Assembly: GCA_037178855.1 (NCBI GenBank)
Contig: JASJZC010000002.1
Span: 2,604,001 to 2,668,000 of the forward strand
Source of the DNA: Oscheius sp. JU75
Lineage: Eukaryota; Nematoda; Chromadorea; Rhabditida; Rhabditidae
Direction: 5' to 3'
Length of the DNA stretch: 64,000 bases
Each line of letters opens with the position of its first letter. The stretch's first letter is position 1. A program made the translations under genes and the position numbers. Below, in pieces: positions 34,458 through 46,701 of the stretch. The notes under the pieces are model-generated. The model did not search any database and had not been told where the DNA came from. It saw nothing but the letters and a program-made list of their open reading frames with translations.

Positions 34458-37400
34458 ATGCCATCGCATAAGAGCGGACAGAAGATAAGCAAGGCGAGGT
34501 TCATGGTCGTCATGTCGGATTGGGAGACGGGCTCCGTCCACACGGAAGCCTACCCGGACAGCAAGCGACCCTCCACTCTGCCTCCCATCGAAATCAAGGA
34601 GGTAAAGGATGAGAAGAACAAGATCTCGTGGGTTTTGAGCTACTTTTTCAAACTGGGCTCAAACAGTACTGACGTTCGACTCGCGTTTTCGAATATAAGA
34701 GCTAATCTTTCATCCTCGTTCATGTTCTAAAAAGTTATAGTTTCCGATCACCTTTATCACTCTTTTGTATCAAAAGCTTAAAAAAGTGATCCCTTAGTCC
34801 GGAGAATTTGGAACGAGGGAGAGACAGGGTGGCGCCACTCTTACATTAGAAGACAAACAGATTTCTAGACTTTCTAGATTTGAAATGAACAAAGAAAAAA
34901 TTGAATGATTTGTAAACGACAAAAACTACGATTTTTCTAGAGTAGATAGAATGCCCATTCATCAAATTTTTATGTTGAAAAATATGAGACAGGACCTACC
35001 GCTACTGCTAGAGCAAAATTCGACACCCTAAGCGTTAAGCTACTGCTAGCTCATTTGGACAAGATCACAGAAACAAGATCTTTTTTTAACAGAACCACTA
35101 AACAGACTGACCAGAAAGTGTTACATTGTTGCGTCAGCTCTTTTTTCCCTTCTGAGAATTACAGTCACTACTTGGCCACAATGAGACAGTGGAAGGGCAT
35201 GTTTACATACAGGGAGGGCTCTGGCCAGAGAACAGAAATGGGAGGATGTCTGGAGAGTCTTGAAATACAGAGATACAGGAAGACTAAATAGGAATTTCAA
35301 ATTTTCAGAACAACTTTCGCCCTCATCAATCTGTTCAAAGGAATGGTTGGGCCTGGATGTTTCGCCCTTCCTCTGTCATTCAAGCAGGCAGGACTCTGGG
35401 TAAGTCTACTGTCACTGTCACTGTCTCAATTAGTCATTTTCAGGCCGGCTTCGCTCTGGTCTTCCTGCTCGGCATAGTCAGCTCAATATGCATGGTCAAG
35501 CTGGTCAGATGCTCTCAATACTTGTGTAAACGGTTCGTTCCCTTTCCTGTCTGACTCACACATGTTCTTTGCAAGAAACCACACTGTAGCCGCTCCCCAC
35601 TCTTTTTGTTGACCTAAGCCGTCAATCGTTTTCTCTTCAACGATTCACGGGATGCTTATCGTTTTCTCTTCAAAATCTCGGGACACCGAATTTTATTGTC
35701 AGCGATTTATTGCAGTTTCTGTGAATAGGAGTGCGGTTTTTGACGTCCTAATGTGTTTGTATAAGGGGTTGAAGAGATTTTGAAGATGACAAGGTTCGGA
35801 TGGAAGGGTAAAGGAGACGAAAGGTGGGACAGAGGAAAGGGAGACAGAAGGACAGTGAGACTGAGAGACAGATAGATAGAAAGAGAGTGACCCTAGTATC
35901 CGCTTTCTACGTCACCAAAGAAGTTGAATTTTTCCCGTTCCGTCTGATAAGGGAAAACAAAGGGGCCGCAAGGTAGCTGATAGGCTCTTCCTGCACTCAA
36001 CAGAGCACAATGGGGCACAGAAAAAACTTAGGAACAATGGGAAAATACTGAATTGTCTTTTCAGGAACAAAAAGTCCGCCTTGGATTATGGACAGATGGC
36101 AGAAGAGGCCTTCCGAAGCAGTTTTGCCCCCTTCCAACGGGTTCCACTTGCTGGAAAGTGAGTCAAGTTTCACTAAAAGGCAGACTGTATGTTCAGAATT
36201 CTTGTCAATGGTTGCTTGATAGCCCTCCAGTTAGGAATCTGTAGTGTCTTTTACATTTTCGTGGTGGAACATGCTCAAGAGGTAGGTATCTGGGATAGGG
36301 ACAGTGACAGTCACACCTGTCTCCCTAACCAAGCTGTTCAGGTTGTCGATCATATCTGGCCACACAACACCATCTCAAAAAATCTCTATTTCCTCTTCGC
36401 TCTGCCCTGTTTCCTCCTTCTCTGTACAGTTCGCACAATCCGCGTCATCAGCTGGATCTGTCTCTTCGGAAACATCCTCATGGCCACCTCTCTGACTATC
36501 ATCCTGCAGGAGCTGGTCAGGGGAGAACACTACAGCGTCAACGCTCTTCCCGCTATAACCGATGCCAATGGGGTCTCCTTGGCAGCCGGTTCGATTCTGT
36601 ATGCTCTGGAAGGACAAGCTGTAGTCCTCCCGCTCGAGAACAAGATGCAAGAGCCAAAAGCTATGAAAGGACCTACTGGAGTCTTGGTAACTGGAGTCAA
36701 CTTGGTCTCGCTCATCTATGCTGGTTGTGGGTATGTTCATTTTTGATTATGACAATATTGATGGGCTTACCACCAAATTTGAGTATCTTTAGCTTTGAGT
36801 GGATCTTAGTGAAATTTGAGGGGGTTCCAGAGGTAGAGATGAGAAGTGATAAGCCAGTTTTGAATCTCAGACTTGGCGCCTGTTTTCATAGTTGACTGGG
36901 ACAGCTGGGAACAGTTGGTCAGTGCTGAGGTAGGGACTGATTGTAAGTGACAACAAGAGAATGACAGTGAGTAGTGCAACCAGAAAAACTTGACAGAGGC
37001 AGGAGAACGAAAAAGGTATACCGTATTTGCAATTTCGTTCCTGCCAGAGCAATTGACAGAGTGGCTTTTGACAAATTTCTGGAGCAGGAAATATTTTCCC
37101 CAAAATCATGTTGCCTGTTTTCAGATTCTACGGCTACCTAACCTACGGAAACGACGTTCAGGCCTCTGTGACTTTGAACTTAACCAACTCTCCGTAAGTT
37201 CCAATCTCCCAAAGTTCTAAAATCCTTCTTTAGACTGGACTTCTCCGTGAAATGCATGCTCCTGACAGTTGTCTTTTCCGGCTTCCTCATCCAACAGTTC
37301 CCCTTGGTCGAGATGATCTGGCCCCCGGTCAAAGACTGGCTCAATGAGAAGAAGGTCTCAAGGCCGAGGAGAATCCTCTTCGAGTATCTCTTCCGCTACA

Positions 37401-38271
37401 GCATCGTCTTCATTGCTCGTAAGTGCACCGTTTTAAAGGGAAATACGAAAATCTTTCAGTTGGACTCTCCTTCGCCATTCCCAACCTCGATGACATTATC
37501 CCTCTGGTCGGAGTGACGGCTGGAATGATGCTCGCTCTTGTGCTTCCAGCCTGCTTGGAGACGATCTGCTTCTTGCCAGTGTGGCTCAAAGAGTGGCCAA
37601 AGTGAGTTTCAGGGTCTCTTTTATAGAGGCATGGTAGTATCAGGGTATTCGAGGTTTTCAAATTGTGTTTGGCCCTCTCTCTACTGCAGTAGCGATAAGT
37701 TAGGTCCTGTCAAGAACTTAGACGGCACTTTAGCTTAGGCTTATTCCAAAATCCTCTACCGACGGTACTTCGACTTCTTTCTGATTAACAGAAAATTGTA
37801 GGTGAAAGGGCAATCAGCCAGGTTGCTTCTGCTCTTGGTTGAATGTTCAAGATATTCTCTTTCCTGTCAAAAGATGGGCTTTGTAAGACAATAGACAAAA
37901 ACAGATCAACCTAAAGACAGGATCAGTGTCACATGAATAAAGTAATTAGGCAGATAGGTTCCGAAACACATTAACAGACTGATATGCCTCTGTCCCAGGC
38001 TAAGTACTAAGCTTGACACGTCCTGTCAAGGAAATCCAGTTTTGCGAGCTCGAGTCCTAACGATGTACATGGTAGTTTTTTCCAGGTAATCATGGACAAA
38101 ATGACAGGATTGCGGTCGAGAAACGTTCTGACAAACCCCATTTCCAGATGGCGAATCGCTCTGCAACTGGCCTCAAATGGCTTCTTCGCCGCCCTGGGAA
38201 TCTTTTTCATTGTGACGGGACTGATAGCCAATATCAAGCAGCTCATCAACGGTCATTCCGAAACCTCATAA
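34458..38271 (+). CDS. SLC36/AAAP-family amino-acid transporter
   Basis: Role: proton-coupled amino-acid transport across lysosomal or plasma membranes is typical of the family. Seen: the ATG lies 2 bp after a CGCTCAG acceptor. A hydrophilic N-terminal tail ends at KNKIS and is spliced over a 0.7-kb intron to the first membrane segment with the family signature LFKGMVGPGCFALPLSFKQAG. Further spans follow: FALVFLLGIVSSICMV, CLIALQLGICSVFYIFVV, FLFALPCFLLLCTV, a long exon with ISWICLFGNILMATSL and AGSILYALEGQAVVLPLENKM, then CMLLTVVFSGFLIQQFPLVE, LGLSFAIPNLDDIIPLVG and, at the C-terminus, FFAALGIFFIVTGLIANI. The stop is at 38269-38271. About eleven spans are expected and seen. The stop lies 305 bp from that of spe-39, which converges from the right. 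Confidence 0.9.
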
Positions 38272-38576
38272 TATTCACTCTTCTCCTCCCTGTGATGACT
38301 CTTTTGTGCGTTAAATGACGGCGGGTTCAATCCGAGTTGTGCAATCTCTCAATCCGTGTTAAGATTCTGTATATAGGTATCGATTATCATCGAGCTAATA
38401 AATACGTAAAAGTTCATTTTAATTATGCTAAAATAGGATGAAAGACACTGAAAATGACACCGTTCGAGGGTAAAATCACAAAAGTGGACCCGGGAGGGAA
38501 AGTATCTACAAAGGGAGTGAAAAAATATTGACTGGGCTCTGAAAACATTTTTTGTTTGAAAGGGCATAAAAAATAA

Positions 38577-41106
38577 TCATTTCTTCCTGAGGAAGGGAAT
38601 TTTGACGACGGGCCGACTGATTGCGGCGTTTTGTAGCAGACCGCCACCAGGCGGGGATGCATTCGGAATGGTGAGTCTGTAGCGATGACTGATCTTCTGG
38701 CGCTGCTCGACGTCCGGAATTGCGCGGCAGATCTTTTCCAGAAACTAGAAAACAGCATAGATTTGTTACAAACATTTTGTTAGCAAACACTAATTGGTGC
38801 AGTTTTTGTTGACTACAGTAACTAGTTTGTTTTTGAAAAAAAAAATTGGAATTGCTATCCTATTAAAGGGACGGTAGCGGGTGCAAATTTATAAACGCGT
38901 CCCCGGGTGCCCCCGGAATGCATTTTTAAATTTGAATTTTGTGCTGAAAATCCAAAAAATTTTGGATTTTAGTTTCTTTCTGCATTTCTCGGTGCTTGAC
39001 CCACCTTTTTTTTTGGTTTCTAAGCGTGTTTAAGCCGTCAAATTCTACTCAAGAATAGTTTACTTTGACAGAAAAAAAGAGAGAAAATTGATAAAACGCT
39101 GTCTATTTCCCTTGTACGGCCATTTTCTCATACACTCACAATGTTACCGTTCCTTTAAAGAATCACCCTTTAACGCTTCAAAACAAAACTAACTGTTATC
39201 GGGGGCTTATGTGCTGCCCGGTGAAAGAGTCGAAAGAGGAACTCCCACGAGAAGCTCGTGGTCGTCTTTTGTGCAAAGAGACCCGTCTTGACCTCGAGCA
39301 TCTTGTCGACTTCCTGCCATCGTTCTCGATGCACATGGGCGCTGATCGCGACCCAGACGAATTCCTTTTCCGTCAAGCCCATAGCCAGCTTGAACGCGTT
39401 CGGATTGCGCAAATCGCTCTGAATTTCTAATTTGTAACAGGAAACTGAAAAATACCTCAAAAGTTCTCCAATGGTACAGATTGATGTAGTAGAGCGTCGT
39501 GAGCGCCGGATTGAAGGGTAGCGGAGCATTTAGCCGTCCTTCCATCGAAAAATTTGTCTTTTCCCGGCTGTCTGCATTCTAAACACCTCGTTTTTCCTAG
39601 AGAAATGACAAACAGACCTGTATAGATATCTGCCGTTCCAGAAGGGCCACGTAGTTGCGGACCGGATAGGCCACATCGCTGTCCAGCTGCTCATTTTGGG
39701 CACATCTACGCAGTGCGGCCAGCTTCTGCTCGGGGCTTCGGACACGCATCGCCATTGCAATTTCGACCATGTGCGCGTCATCGTGCCGGCCCAGCCAGCT
39801 GAAAACATTGTTAGAGAGAAAAAAGCGATTTTGACAAAAAATTATTAGACCATTACCCTTTTGAGCGTTTTTTTCTGTGTTTTATTACAATTTGAAAGCT
39901 TTTGTCGAACGTGGGACCCGATAGCTTATAGTATAGCACATTCGGTTAGTGCTCTAATTACAAACTATTACGGGTCAAACTCGAATCCCGTGCCGATAAA
40001 CACTTTTTGTCTTCTCCTGTAATTTTCAAAAACATCTTCAGCGGGATTATTGCAATTCTAGTTCCGCTTTACATTCAAATTTGAACGCCAAATTCAAAAT
40101 GATAAAACCTACAGATAGATTGTGTTGAGCTGCTCAAATTCCTGTACAGCCTTTAAGTACTCGATGAATTCGTCTGCCGCCTCCGGATGGAACATCAGCA
40201 CTTCGCGAAAGGCTGTATCACCGAGGGTCGTGCGCAAAAATATCATAATCTGAAGTTTTCGTCTGCCATAAATGAAAAAGACGAACCCTTTGAATAATAT
40301 CCGGGTCATAAGTCAACATGGCCGCGTCCAGAAGCTGTAGCTTGTCCTTCTTCGTCCGGTAGAGGTCCAAAGTGACGGGCTCGCCTTTCTGGAGGCGTTT
40401 GACAGTCTCGGTCACGGGCAGCGGTTGAAATCTTTCGTGTCGAATCGTCTTAATTGGTTTTTGTTGCAAAGAAAAAATGTGATAAGGGACCTCCAAATGC
40501 CTCTGCAACTTCCTGTGCTCTGCTCGAAGACGTCCGTAGTCGAGATCGAGTCTCTGTGCTTCCGAAGGCATACTACTGATACTGTTCTCGGAAATGATGG
40601 ACGGGGCACGGTTTGACCGTTCTGTCTGCAAGTTTCCTAATACTTCTAAGGTAAAATGATCAAGCTTACATCGAAATCCGGCTCCGACATGGTTTTCAGA
40701 AAAGTGTCGACCTTCTCGCCTCTTACATTATCTTGATTACTGAAATATCTTGTTTTGCCCAGAAGAATCGATTAAGATACCTTGGTAGCTTGAAAATGGC
40801 ATCACCAGCTCCGGCTTTCCCGGCGGTGACGGCTGTGGCCGAAGGAGGACGAGGTTCCGCAGCCGGAGGCATCAACTTTGTCGTTGGCGGGAGTTGTGGT
40901 GGTATTCTCGACGAGCCGGCGTCGAACAGCGTGTCCACGGCAGCTCGGGCAGCCCACTAGAGTGAATCTTGCACAAAAATAAGGAAACAGAGTACCTGTT
41001 TAGAAGGGAGATCATCGAAGATGGACGCGGAGTTTGAGGAGCCCGACTCGTTCCAGTAAGAGTCCTCAGGCTCTTCAAACGCGAATTTCTTCTTCTGTAG
41101 GGACAT
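38577..41106 (-). CDS. spe-39: SPE-39/VIPAS39 (VPS16B), VPS33B-interacting trafficking protein
   Basis: Role: VIPAS39 binds VPS33B-type SM proteins and acts in late-endosome/lysosome and secretory-granule delivery; C. elegans SPE-39 is needed for sperm membranous organelles. Seen: the start at 41106 lies 4 bp after an ATATTTCAG acceptor. N-terminal disordered part (MSLQKKKFAF, Pro/Ala-rich exon) is followed by ETVKRLQKGEPVTLDLYR, KDKLQLLDAA, IMIFLRTTLGDTAFREV, NYVALLERQISIQ, FNPALTTLYYINLYHW and a tail ending FLRKK. These match the human protein's VRRLRKGK, DKLQLLEEA and YTLLERQIII blocks in order, in the VPS16 C-terminal-type helical domain. Introns are short except for about 0.4 kb near 38760-39195. 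One intron holds a tRNA-like sequence on the opposite strand. Confidence 0.88.
39922..39997 (+). pseudogene. tRNA-like relic in a spe-39 intron
   Basis: The plus strand shows an A-box-like TATAGCACATTCGGTTAGT, a TTACAAAC loop and a T-arm-like ACGGG ... CTCGAATCCCGT in which the 5-bp stem is perfect but the loop is enlarged. Acceptor ends do not pair. It is antisense to the host gene. Probably a degenerate tRNA or tRNA-derived repeat, weaker than the relics at 4132 and 63461. Confidence 0.45.
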
Positions 41107-41747
41107 GGCCCTGAAATATATTGGTCTAGTGAGGGAAAAAAGTGAAAGAAGATTAAAAAGCTGGGAAAACATCTCCAGAACAGAATGTCAAGTTAATGCG
41201 GGCCAAGATGAGAACTTCCTCGACCTATTTTTTTGTAGAAATCTGTTCTTTTCTCTCTTCTCAATGTCTCAGGCAAGCTTCCTTCAAGATTTTTTAAGAG
41301 AATAAGCAGAAAAAACAAAAAAATAACAAGAAATTAAGAAGATGAGCCAAGGATGTATTTTAAGGTGGACTTGTTTGTATACAGCGGGCAAGCTACGTTG
41401 ACTGGAATTTGTCAGCTGTTTTTTCTGTGTTCTGTAGAGGAAAAGTAGCGAACAAAGCGCCTAAACGACGTGTCTAATTAGTGTGAACAGGAATGTTAAA
41501 AAGCAGAAGGTATTTTGAATAGCTTGTCGAATTGCCGCCGTTTTCTGTTTACGTGATGGGAGCATCAAAATGGTTAGCGTGCGAATTTCGCGTTCATAGT
41601 TTGTCCAGAATTTTATCAGAAACTTTCTGCGCAGTTGCAGTTTCTGAGCTGGAAGGAAGCTTCAAAGAAAATCAAGCTTTAGCAATGTTTTATTAAAAAA
41701 AGAGGAGACCACAAAATATTTACATCAGACGATCAAGTCGATCCAGT
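41107..41747. other. Intergenic gap between spe-39 and the metallothionein gene
   Basis: About 640 bp between two minus-strand genes. It must contain the spe-39 promoter and the metallothionein 3' UTR. No other feature is seen. Confidence 0.6.
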
Positions 41748-41962
41748 TTAGTGAGTCTGACCGGCGTTCTTGTCTCCACAGCAGGACTTGTCCTCGCATT
41801 TGCCTTCTTTGCAGCAGCTCTGATCCATGCACTCCTTGGTGCATTTGCCGGGCTCACACTTGCAGTTGTCGCCGCACTTGCAGCATTCGTTCTGGCACTC
41901 TGGAAACAGAAAATACTGTTTTGACCATCTAAAAGTGACTCACTTCCACACTTGCAGGGCAT
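41748..41962 (-). CDS. Metallothionein
   Basis: Role: small cytosolic thiolate protein that binds Zn, Cd or Cu and buffers metal stress. Seen: exon 1 is only MPCKCG plus one base; a 44-bp intron follows; exon 2 continues KCQNECCKCGDNCKCEPG and ends DKSCCGDKNAGQTH at the stop 41748. The 56-residue protein has 15 Cys in CxC, CC and CxxxC patterns, many Lys, one C-terminal His and no aromatic residue. The intron after the first few codons, the MxCKC start and the Thr-His tail recall C. elegans MTL-1 and MTL-2, but this protein is shorter. A TATA-like element and a TGATAA (GATA) site lie upstream. Confidence 0.9.
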
Positions 41963-43392
41963 TTTGGCTAAGGGAATGAGGGAGAGAGAGTCAAATTGTT
42001 CAGCAGAAGCTGTTGTTGTTATCGAGAGCCGCGAGCGAGCTATTTATGCTAGAGGGAGGCGGGTTCTAGTTTCTGTTTTGTTGACGATGAAGGGGGGCTT
42101 ATCACGGGGAGAGTGGAGAGTGTGCAGTAAACAGACTATTGGAACCCGAATAAAGAGAGAGAGAGGACGATATACAATTGACGTAAGTAATCTTTGACTC
42201 GGCAACGTGGGTGTTTTTCGAGAGGCTCGTCCTGTTGACATAGAGGTGTGAGAAGAAAGATCATTGTCACTTTCTGTCTCTCTCTCTGTCTATGAAAGCA
42301 GAGGTGTATTAACAACACAGTTCAGCATCTTTCTTTCCGGATATGAGTCAGAAAAAAGTGCGGTGTTATGCGTTTACCGTTAAGAAATGTGACAGTCACA
42401 CCATCTGATCGTACTATCGGTTCAATAATAGCAAGTGCACCCGAAAAGGAATGTGACATCAAAAGTTTTTTGATGGTCAATGATGGGAATAGATAGTGGA
42501 TTTTGGAAAAAAAAACCTAACGGCGCAATTCACCAAAGGGGTCCTTCTGGAACACATATCCCACTTAACAATGTTACAAGAATTTTTTGAAAGGTTATCC
42601 TTGACAGGTTTTGCCAGTGTCCCTTTAACAGTTTAAGATGCAAACAGAGTACTGGGTCACTCGACAAAAGTATTAGCGACAGGTATCTTGGATAAAACTA
42701 GCAATTTTTCTTAATCCTAGACTCTCGCCACCGCTTGAATTTCTTATTTCAACGCTACTGACTCCCTTATCGTGTTTTACATGGTGCTGCTGCTGTTATT
42801 GTTTTATCACACCGACAAACTAGAGAAGAAACTAGAAGTTTTTAGATAGAAATAATCAGCATCGCCGCCTGATCGGCGGTTATTGTTGAGCAAGGAGCAA
42901 AAACAGGCACGTGCACAGTAACTCCCAATAGATAAGCACAAACACTATAGGAGCCTCTTCTAGAAAAAGACTAAACTGTCGGCTAACGAACTGAAGTGTC
43001 CACGAGCTAGCGGTCTCTGTTATTTGGCAAACCATATACCTGTAGATTATGTGACTGTTTATTGGAACTATTGAGAGATCTGATGCAGAGAAAATGAGAA
43101 AATAGCAAAAAGGTATATCCTGTTCTGGCGCTGACGTTCTCGCGAATATCATCCGAAAGCTCGATGCACAGCCGTTTAACAGGCCATTTTATCCAAAGAA
43201 AGACGAAAGAACGTCACGCTTCAAACGGTCCAGATAGCGACAAATGCGAAAGGTAGTACGGATGGCTTAAAATCGGAAAAGAATTCGGCATGAATGATAT
43301 ATTAACACGAACAAATCGCAGTTTTCCCATGTACTGATATCAAATCATTACTGCTATAACTTTTGTTCATTGTTCTGCCTGACAGGTATCAC
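41963..43392. other. Intergenic region between metallothionein and the foldback element
   Basis: Apart from the metallothionein promoter at the left end, about 1.3 kb of AT-rich DNA with no supported gene. A short minus frame at 43152-42880 has hydrophobic character but no splice logic. Confidence 0.5.
42041..42105 (-). promoter_or_regulatory. Metallothionein promoter: TATA-like box and GATA site
   Basis: On the minus strand CATAAATA (42048-42041) lies about 80 bp before the ATG, and TGATAAGC (42105-42098) about 135 bp before it. Known: C. elegans mtl genes depend on intestinal GATA factors (ELT-2 type) that bind TGATAA. The match is by motif only. Confidence 0.55.
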
Positions 43393-44144
43393 GTTGACTC
43401 ATAATTTTTGCCTTTCGGGCCATAACTTTTGACCCAAGGGCTGTTTCAAAAAAAGAAAGCGCGTAAAATTAGTTCTATACAACCATGTATAGAGCTCAGA
43501 GGACATAAGTCGAAAGTTTTGAGCACCAGTCAGAAAGGTGAAACTTAAAACGCAAAAACACTCCAACTCTCGGGAAGCGGCCGATTTCTGAAAAACTATA
43601 AGCTCAGTAGTCATTAATAAATAGTGTTCTCAGCCGAGACCCGATTTCTTAGAACTTCTTTATCGCTAAGCTGTGAGCGCTCCAAAAAGATGATATTCGC
43701 GATTTCTGCCAGTTTTGGGAGTTACAGCTCAAAATAACCAGCCGATAAAATAATACGAAAGTCACAGATGGCATCAAAAACCAACTCAAATCGATTGAAA
43801 ACGCCTTAGAAGTGTCTCATAAGAACAGAGAGTACAAAACAATGATAATCGAGAAAACTCAAAATTTTCCACTACTTTTTTTTCGGGTCTCGGCTGAGAA
43901 CACAACTTATCAAGGGCTACAAAACTACAGTTTTTCAGAAATCGGCCGTTTCCCGAGAGTTGGAGTGTTTTTGCGTTTAAAATTTCACCTTTCTCACTGG
44001 TGCTCAAAATTGTTGACTTATGTCTTCTGACCTCTATAAATTGTTGAATAGAGCTAATTTTGCGCGTTCTTTCTTTTTTTTGAAACAGCTCTCCAGCTCA
44101 ATTGGGTCAAAAGTTATGGCTCAAAGGGCAAAATTTGGGTCAAC
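43393..44144. mobile_element. Long foldback inverted repeat (MITE/foldback-like element)
   Basis: Two arms of about 255 bp (43393-43646 and 43879-44144) are inverted copies of each other, roughly 80-85% identical by eye, around a spacer of about 230 bp. Perfect blocks include GTTCTCAGCCGAGACCCGA (43625-43643) against its complement at 43883-43901, and CAAAAACACTCCAACTCTC in the middle of the left arm against GAGAGTTGGAGTGTTTTTG in the right. There is no coding capacity. It lies between the metallothionein and the first TTC39 gene. Confidence 0.85.
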
Positions 44145-44409
44145 TTGATAATATCCTCCGGAACACCATTGTGGAAACCTAAACAATAGTATGAAAATTG
44201 CGGTGATAAGTCGGCTAAACCCGCTGTCGAACATAGGCTAGGCAAGCAAACTCATAGTTGACTCGAGCAATCTCTTATTGCACAAAAGGCACTTTCCGAG
44301 TCACCTCTAATGGGTACTTGGGTCATAAACTGACACTTACACTATCAGGAAAAACTTAAAGATCAGTCTTTTCGAGACCGTTCCATCTTTTGCAACAGCG
44401 GACACACAG

Positions 44410-46701
44410 ATGGTTGAAATGTTAGTTTTGCTTTGATCCATACAAATATTTATACCTTGTCTCCCCCGTATAAGAGCATACCACCTTTTAGAAAGGAGTC
44501 GGCTGAGATCGATGAGTCTATTACATTGGTGAGAAAGGCTCTAGAACTCTACCTGGGGAATAATTTCAACGATTCTCTTGAGCTCTTGAGCGACGGGTAA
44601 AGTAGTAACAAAGTTATCAAGGCAACTTTTCAGAAAAGACCAGATTTATACGTCTGTAGCCTATGCCCTGTACCACTTTATAGAAGCAATCATGCGCTTC
44701 GATAAGGTTTTACATTACTTATACTGTCCATGACGATTTCTATACAGGTGTCTTTGAAAAATGCAAGTGAGATCTGCGAGAATTCATTGCAACTGGTCAA
44801 TAATAAAAGAAAGATCTACTCGTGGAAAGATACACTGTTTCTAGGAGAGGGTGTAGTCTACACCGACGGTACGTTCTTAACTTTCCGTTTAGATATATTT
44901 GACTGGATGTGGTCATAAAAAATTTCTAGAAGAGCTCCACGCGGAAGTCCTCTCTGCCTACTGTCTCCTCTTCAAGTCTGCCCTCATCTTTCTTCAAGAC
45001 GATAAATTCTCCAGTTTCCTGAAAGCTGCTCTGTCTATCCGATCCAGTTATCGTATTTTCAGGTCCAAACATTAGGGATGGTCCAGACAAAATTAGTTTC
45101 AGGTACTGTGAAGGGATGACCGTTTCTGGAAACTCAAGTCTTGATAGAGAGTTCCAAGCGGGAGTTAAATTGGGTAAATCCCATATGGATTGTTTCAGAG
45201 AAATCAAATCTAGGTCTGGGTCTCTTTCACATGGTTCTATCAACCCTTACCCCAAAAGTTGTGCATTTGCTGGAAGTTGCTGGTTTCAGAGGTGCGAAGG
45301 TCACTTTTCTCTACTCTCTCGTAGATGTATTTTACAGACTTCCGGCGTCGAAGAGCTCGTCGCCTGCTCAAAAATTTCCGATACTCTCTTCTCTTCTTTC
45401 GCTCGTAACATCTTGACCTCTTGGAATTTGTTGGGATCTTATATTTTTGGCATTGGAGGTCCAGTCATTCAGCCGCAAATAGTTCACGCAACAGTACAAC
45501 AACACTTACACAACCAACAAATGAGCCTTTTTTTAGGGTATCTTGGATCTGTATTTCCTTGGCCGCCAAAAAGTACTCGCTGGAGAGTTTGCAGCTGCGG
45601 CTAATTTTTTCCAGAAGAGTCTAGATGTTTTGGGCGAGAAAGAATCCTTCAAGGTTGCATGTTATTGGGAGTTATTGTGAGTTTTTTTATTAAAAGTCTA
45701 ATCAAAATGATTTAGCCTTTTACATTCTTACAACAGCGATCATGTACAAGCTCTTCAGTGTGCAAACCATCTTCACGACTTCAACTGGTCTCACTGTGTC
45801 TTCAGCTATGTCCGTCTCATCTGTACACTTGCTTGCAACAATGGTAGAGGGAGTGAGGAGACCGACTCTTTGGCCAGGTAGAACTTCCCCTGCGTCATAA
45901 TAAAAAGACCCTATCGGATTCAGAAACATTGACTCTTTACGTCAGAGAATAGCAGGTCGAGCTGTACCATTCGAAAAATATTGTAGCAGGAGAGCTGAAT
46001 GGATTTTAGAAGGGAAAAGACAGCTTTTTGCCAAATGGGTAACTTTTTTTTTAAACGGTCACTTTATACCTGGTGCGCTCTCCACCTCGACTCGAACTTC
46101 ACCACGCTAAGGCTATGGCGCGCGTCTTCTCTGACTTCTCTCACCCTCTGTTGTTCCAAAAAAAGTTCGTTGTTTTCAGGAATTCATCTACATGTGGAAC
46201 AGTTTTGAACCTCTCTCACGAAGCAAAAAGTGTACGAAGCAAGTTGTGGATGAGGTTGAAGCTCATTGGAAGGAGGATCATCGCAATGGTTACTTTTTTT
46301 CCCCGCAAAATAGCATTATTCAGATCAATTGGATGAGCTGTGTTATGATTTGATCCGTGGTGTCTGCTATAGAATACTGGGTGAACTTCAAAAGGCAGAA
46401 AGCTGCTTCGACAAAATTATTAGGTAAGTGGTTATAGTTTCTGAGTAAACTGTCAGTTAAGAAATGTGAAAAAGCTACCAGAGTACTACTATTTTTATCC
46501 ATTCGCTCTGTACGAGATGTCTCGAGTCAAATACGAGGGAGGAAAACGAGAAGTAAGCTTGTAATTGAATTTTGAAAATGTAAGTTTCAGGAATCCACCG
46601 CACTCTTGAAGAAAATTCTACACAAAAAGAAGTTCCTCCTGGAGAACAAGGTTCACACAAGAACCAGATGTATGCTGAAACTGTTGAACGAGCAGAGCTA
46701 A
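44410..46701 (+). CDS. TTC39-family tetratricopeptide protein, first tandem copy
   Basis: Seen: the short first exon (ATG at 44410, four codons incomplete) joins in phase to ESAEIDESITLVRKALELYLGN across an intron ending TTTTAG. Exons continue with [70 protein letters not shown], then the TPR-like helices QKVLAGEFAAAANFFQKSLDVL and SFKVACYWELL. Helices LRQRIAGRAVPFEKYC, EFIYMWNSF and LPEYYYFYPFALYEMSR lead to the stop at 46699-46701. Known: this exon and motif order is that of the TTC39/Iml2 family (outer-membrane TPR proteins of poorly known role). The downstream gene at 47636 is a paralogue with the same order, at clearly diverged sequence. Boundaries at some short introns (for example 45300-45340) are approximate. 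Confidence 0.88.
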
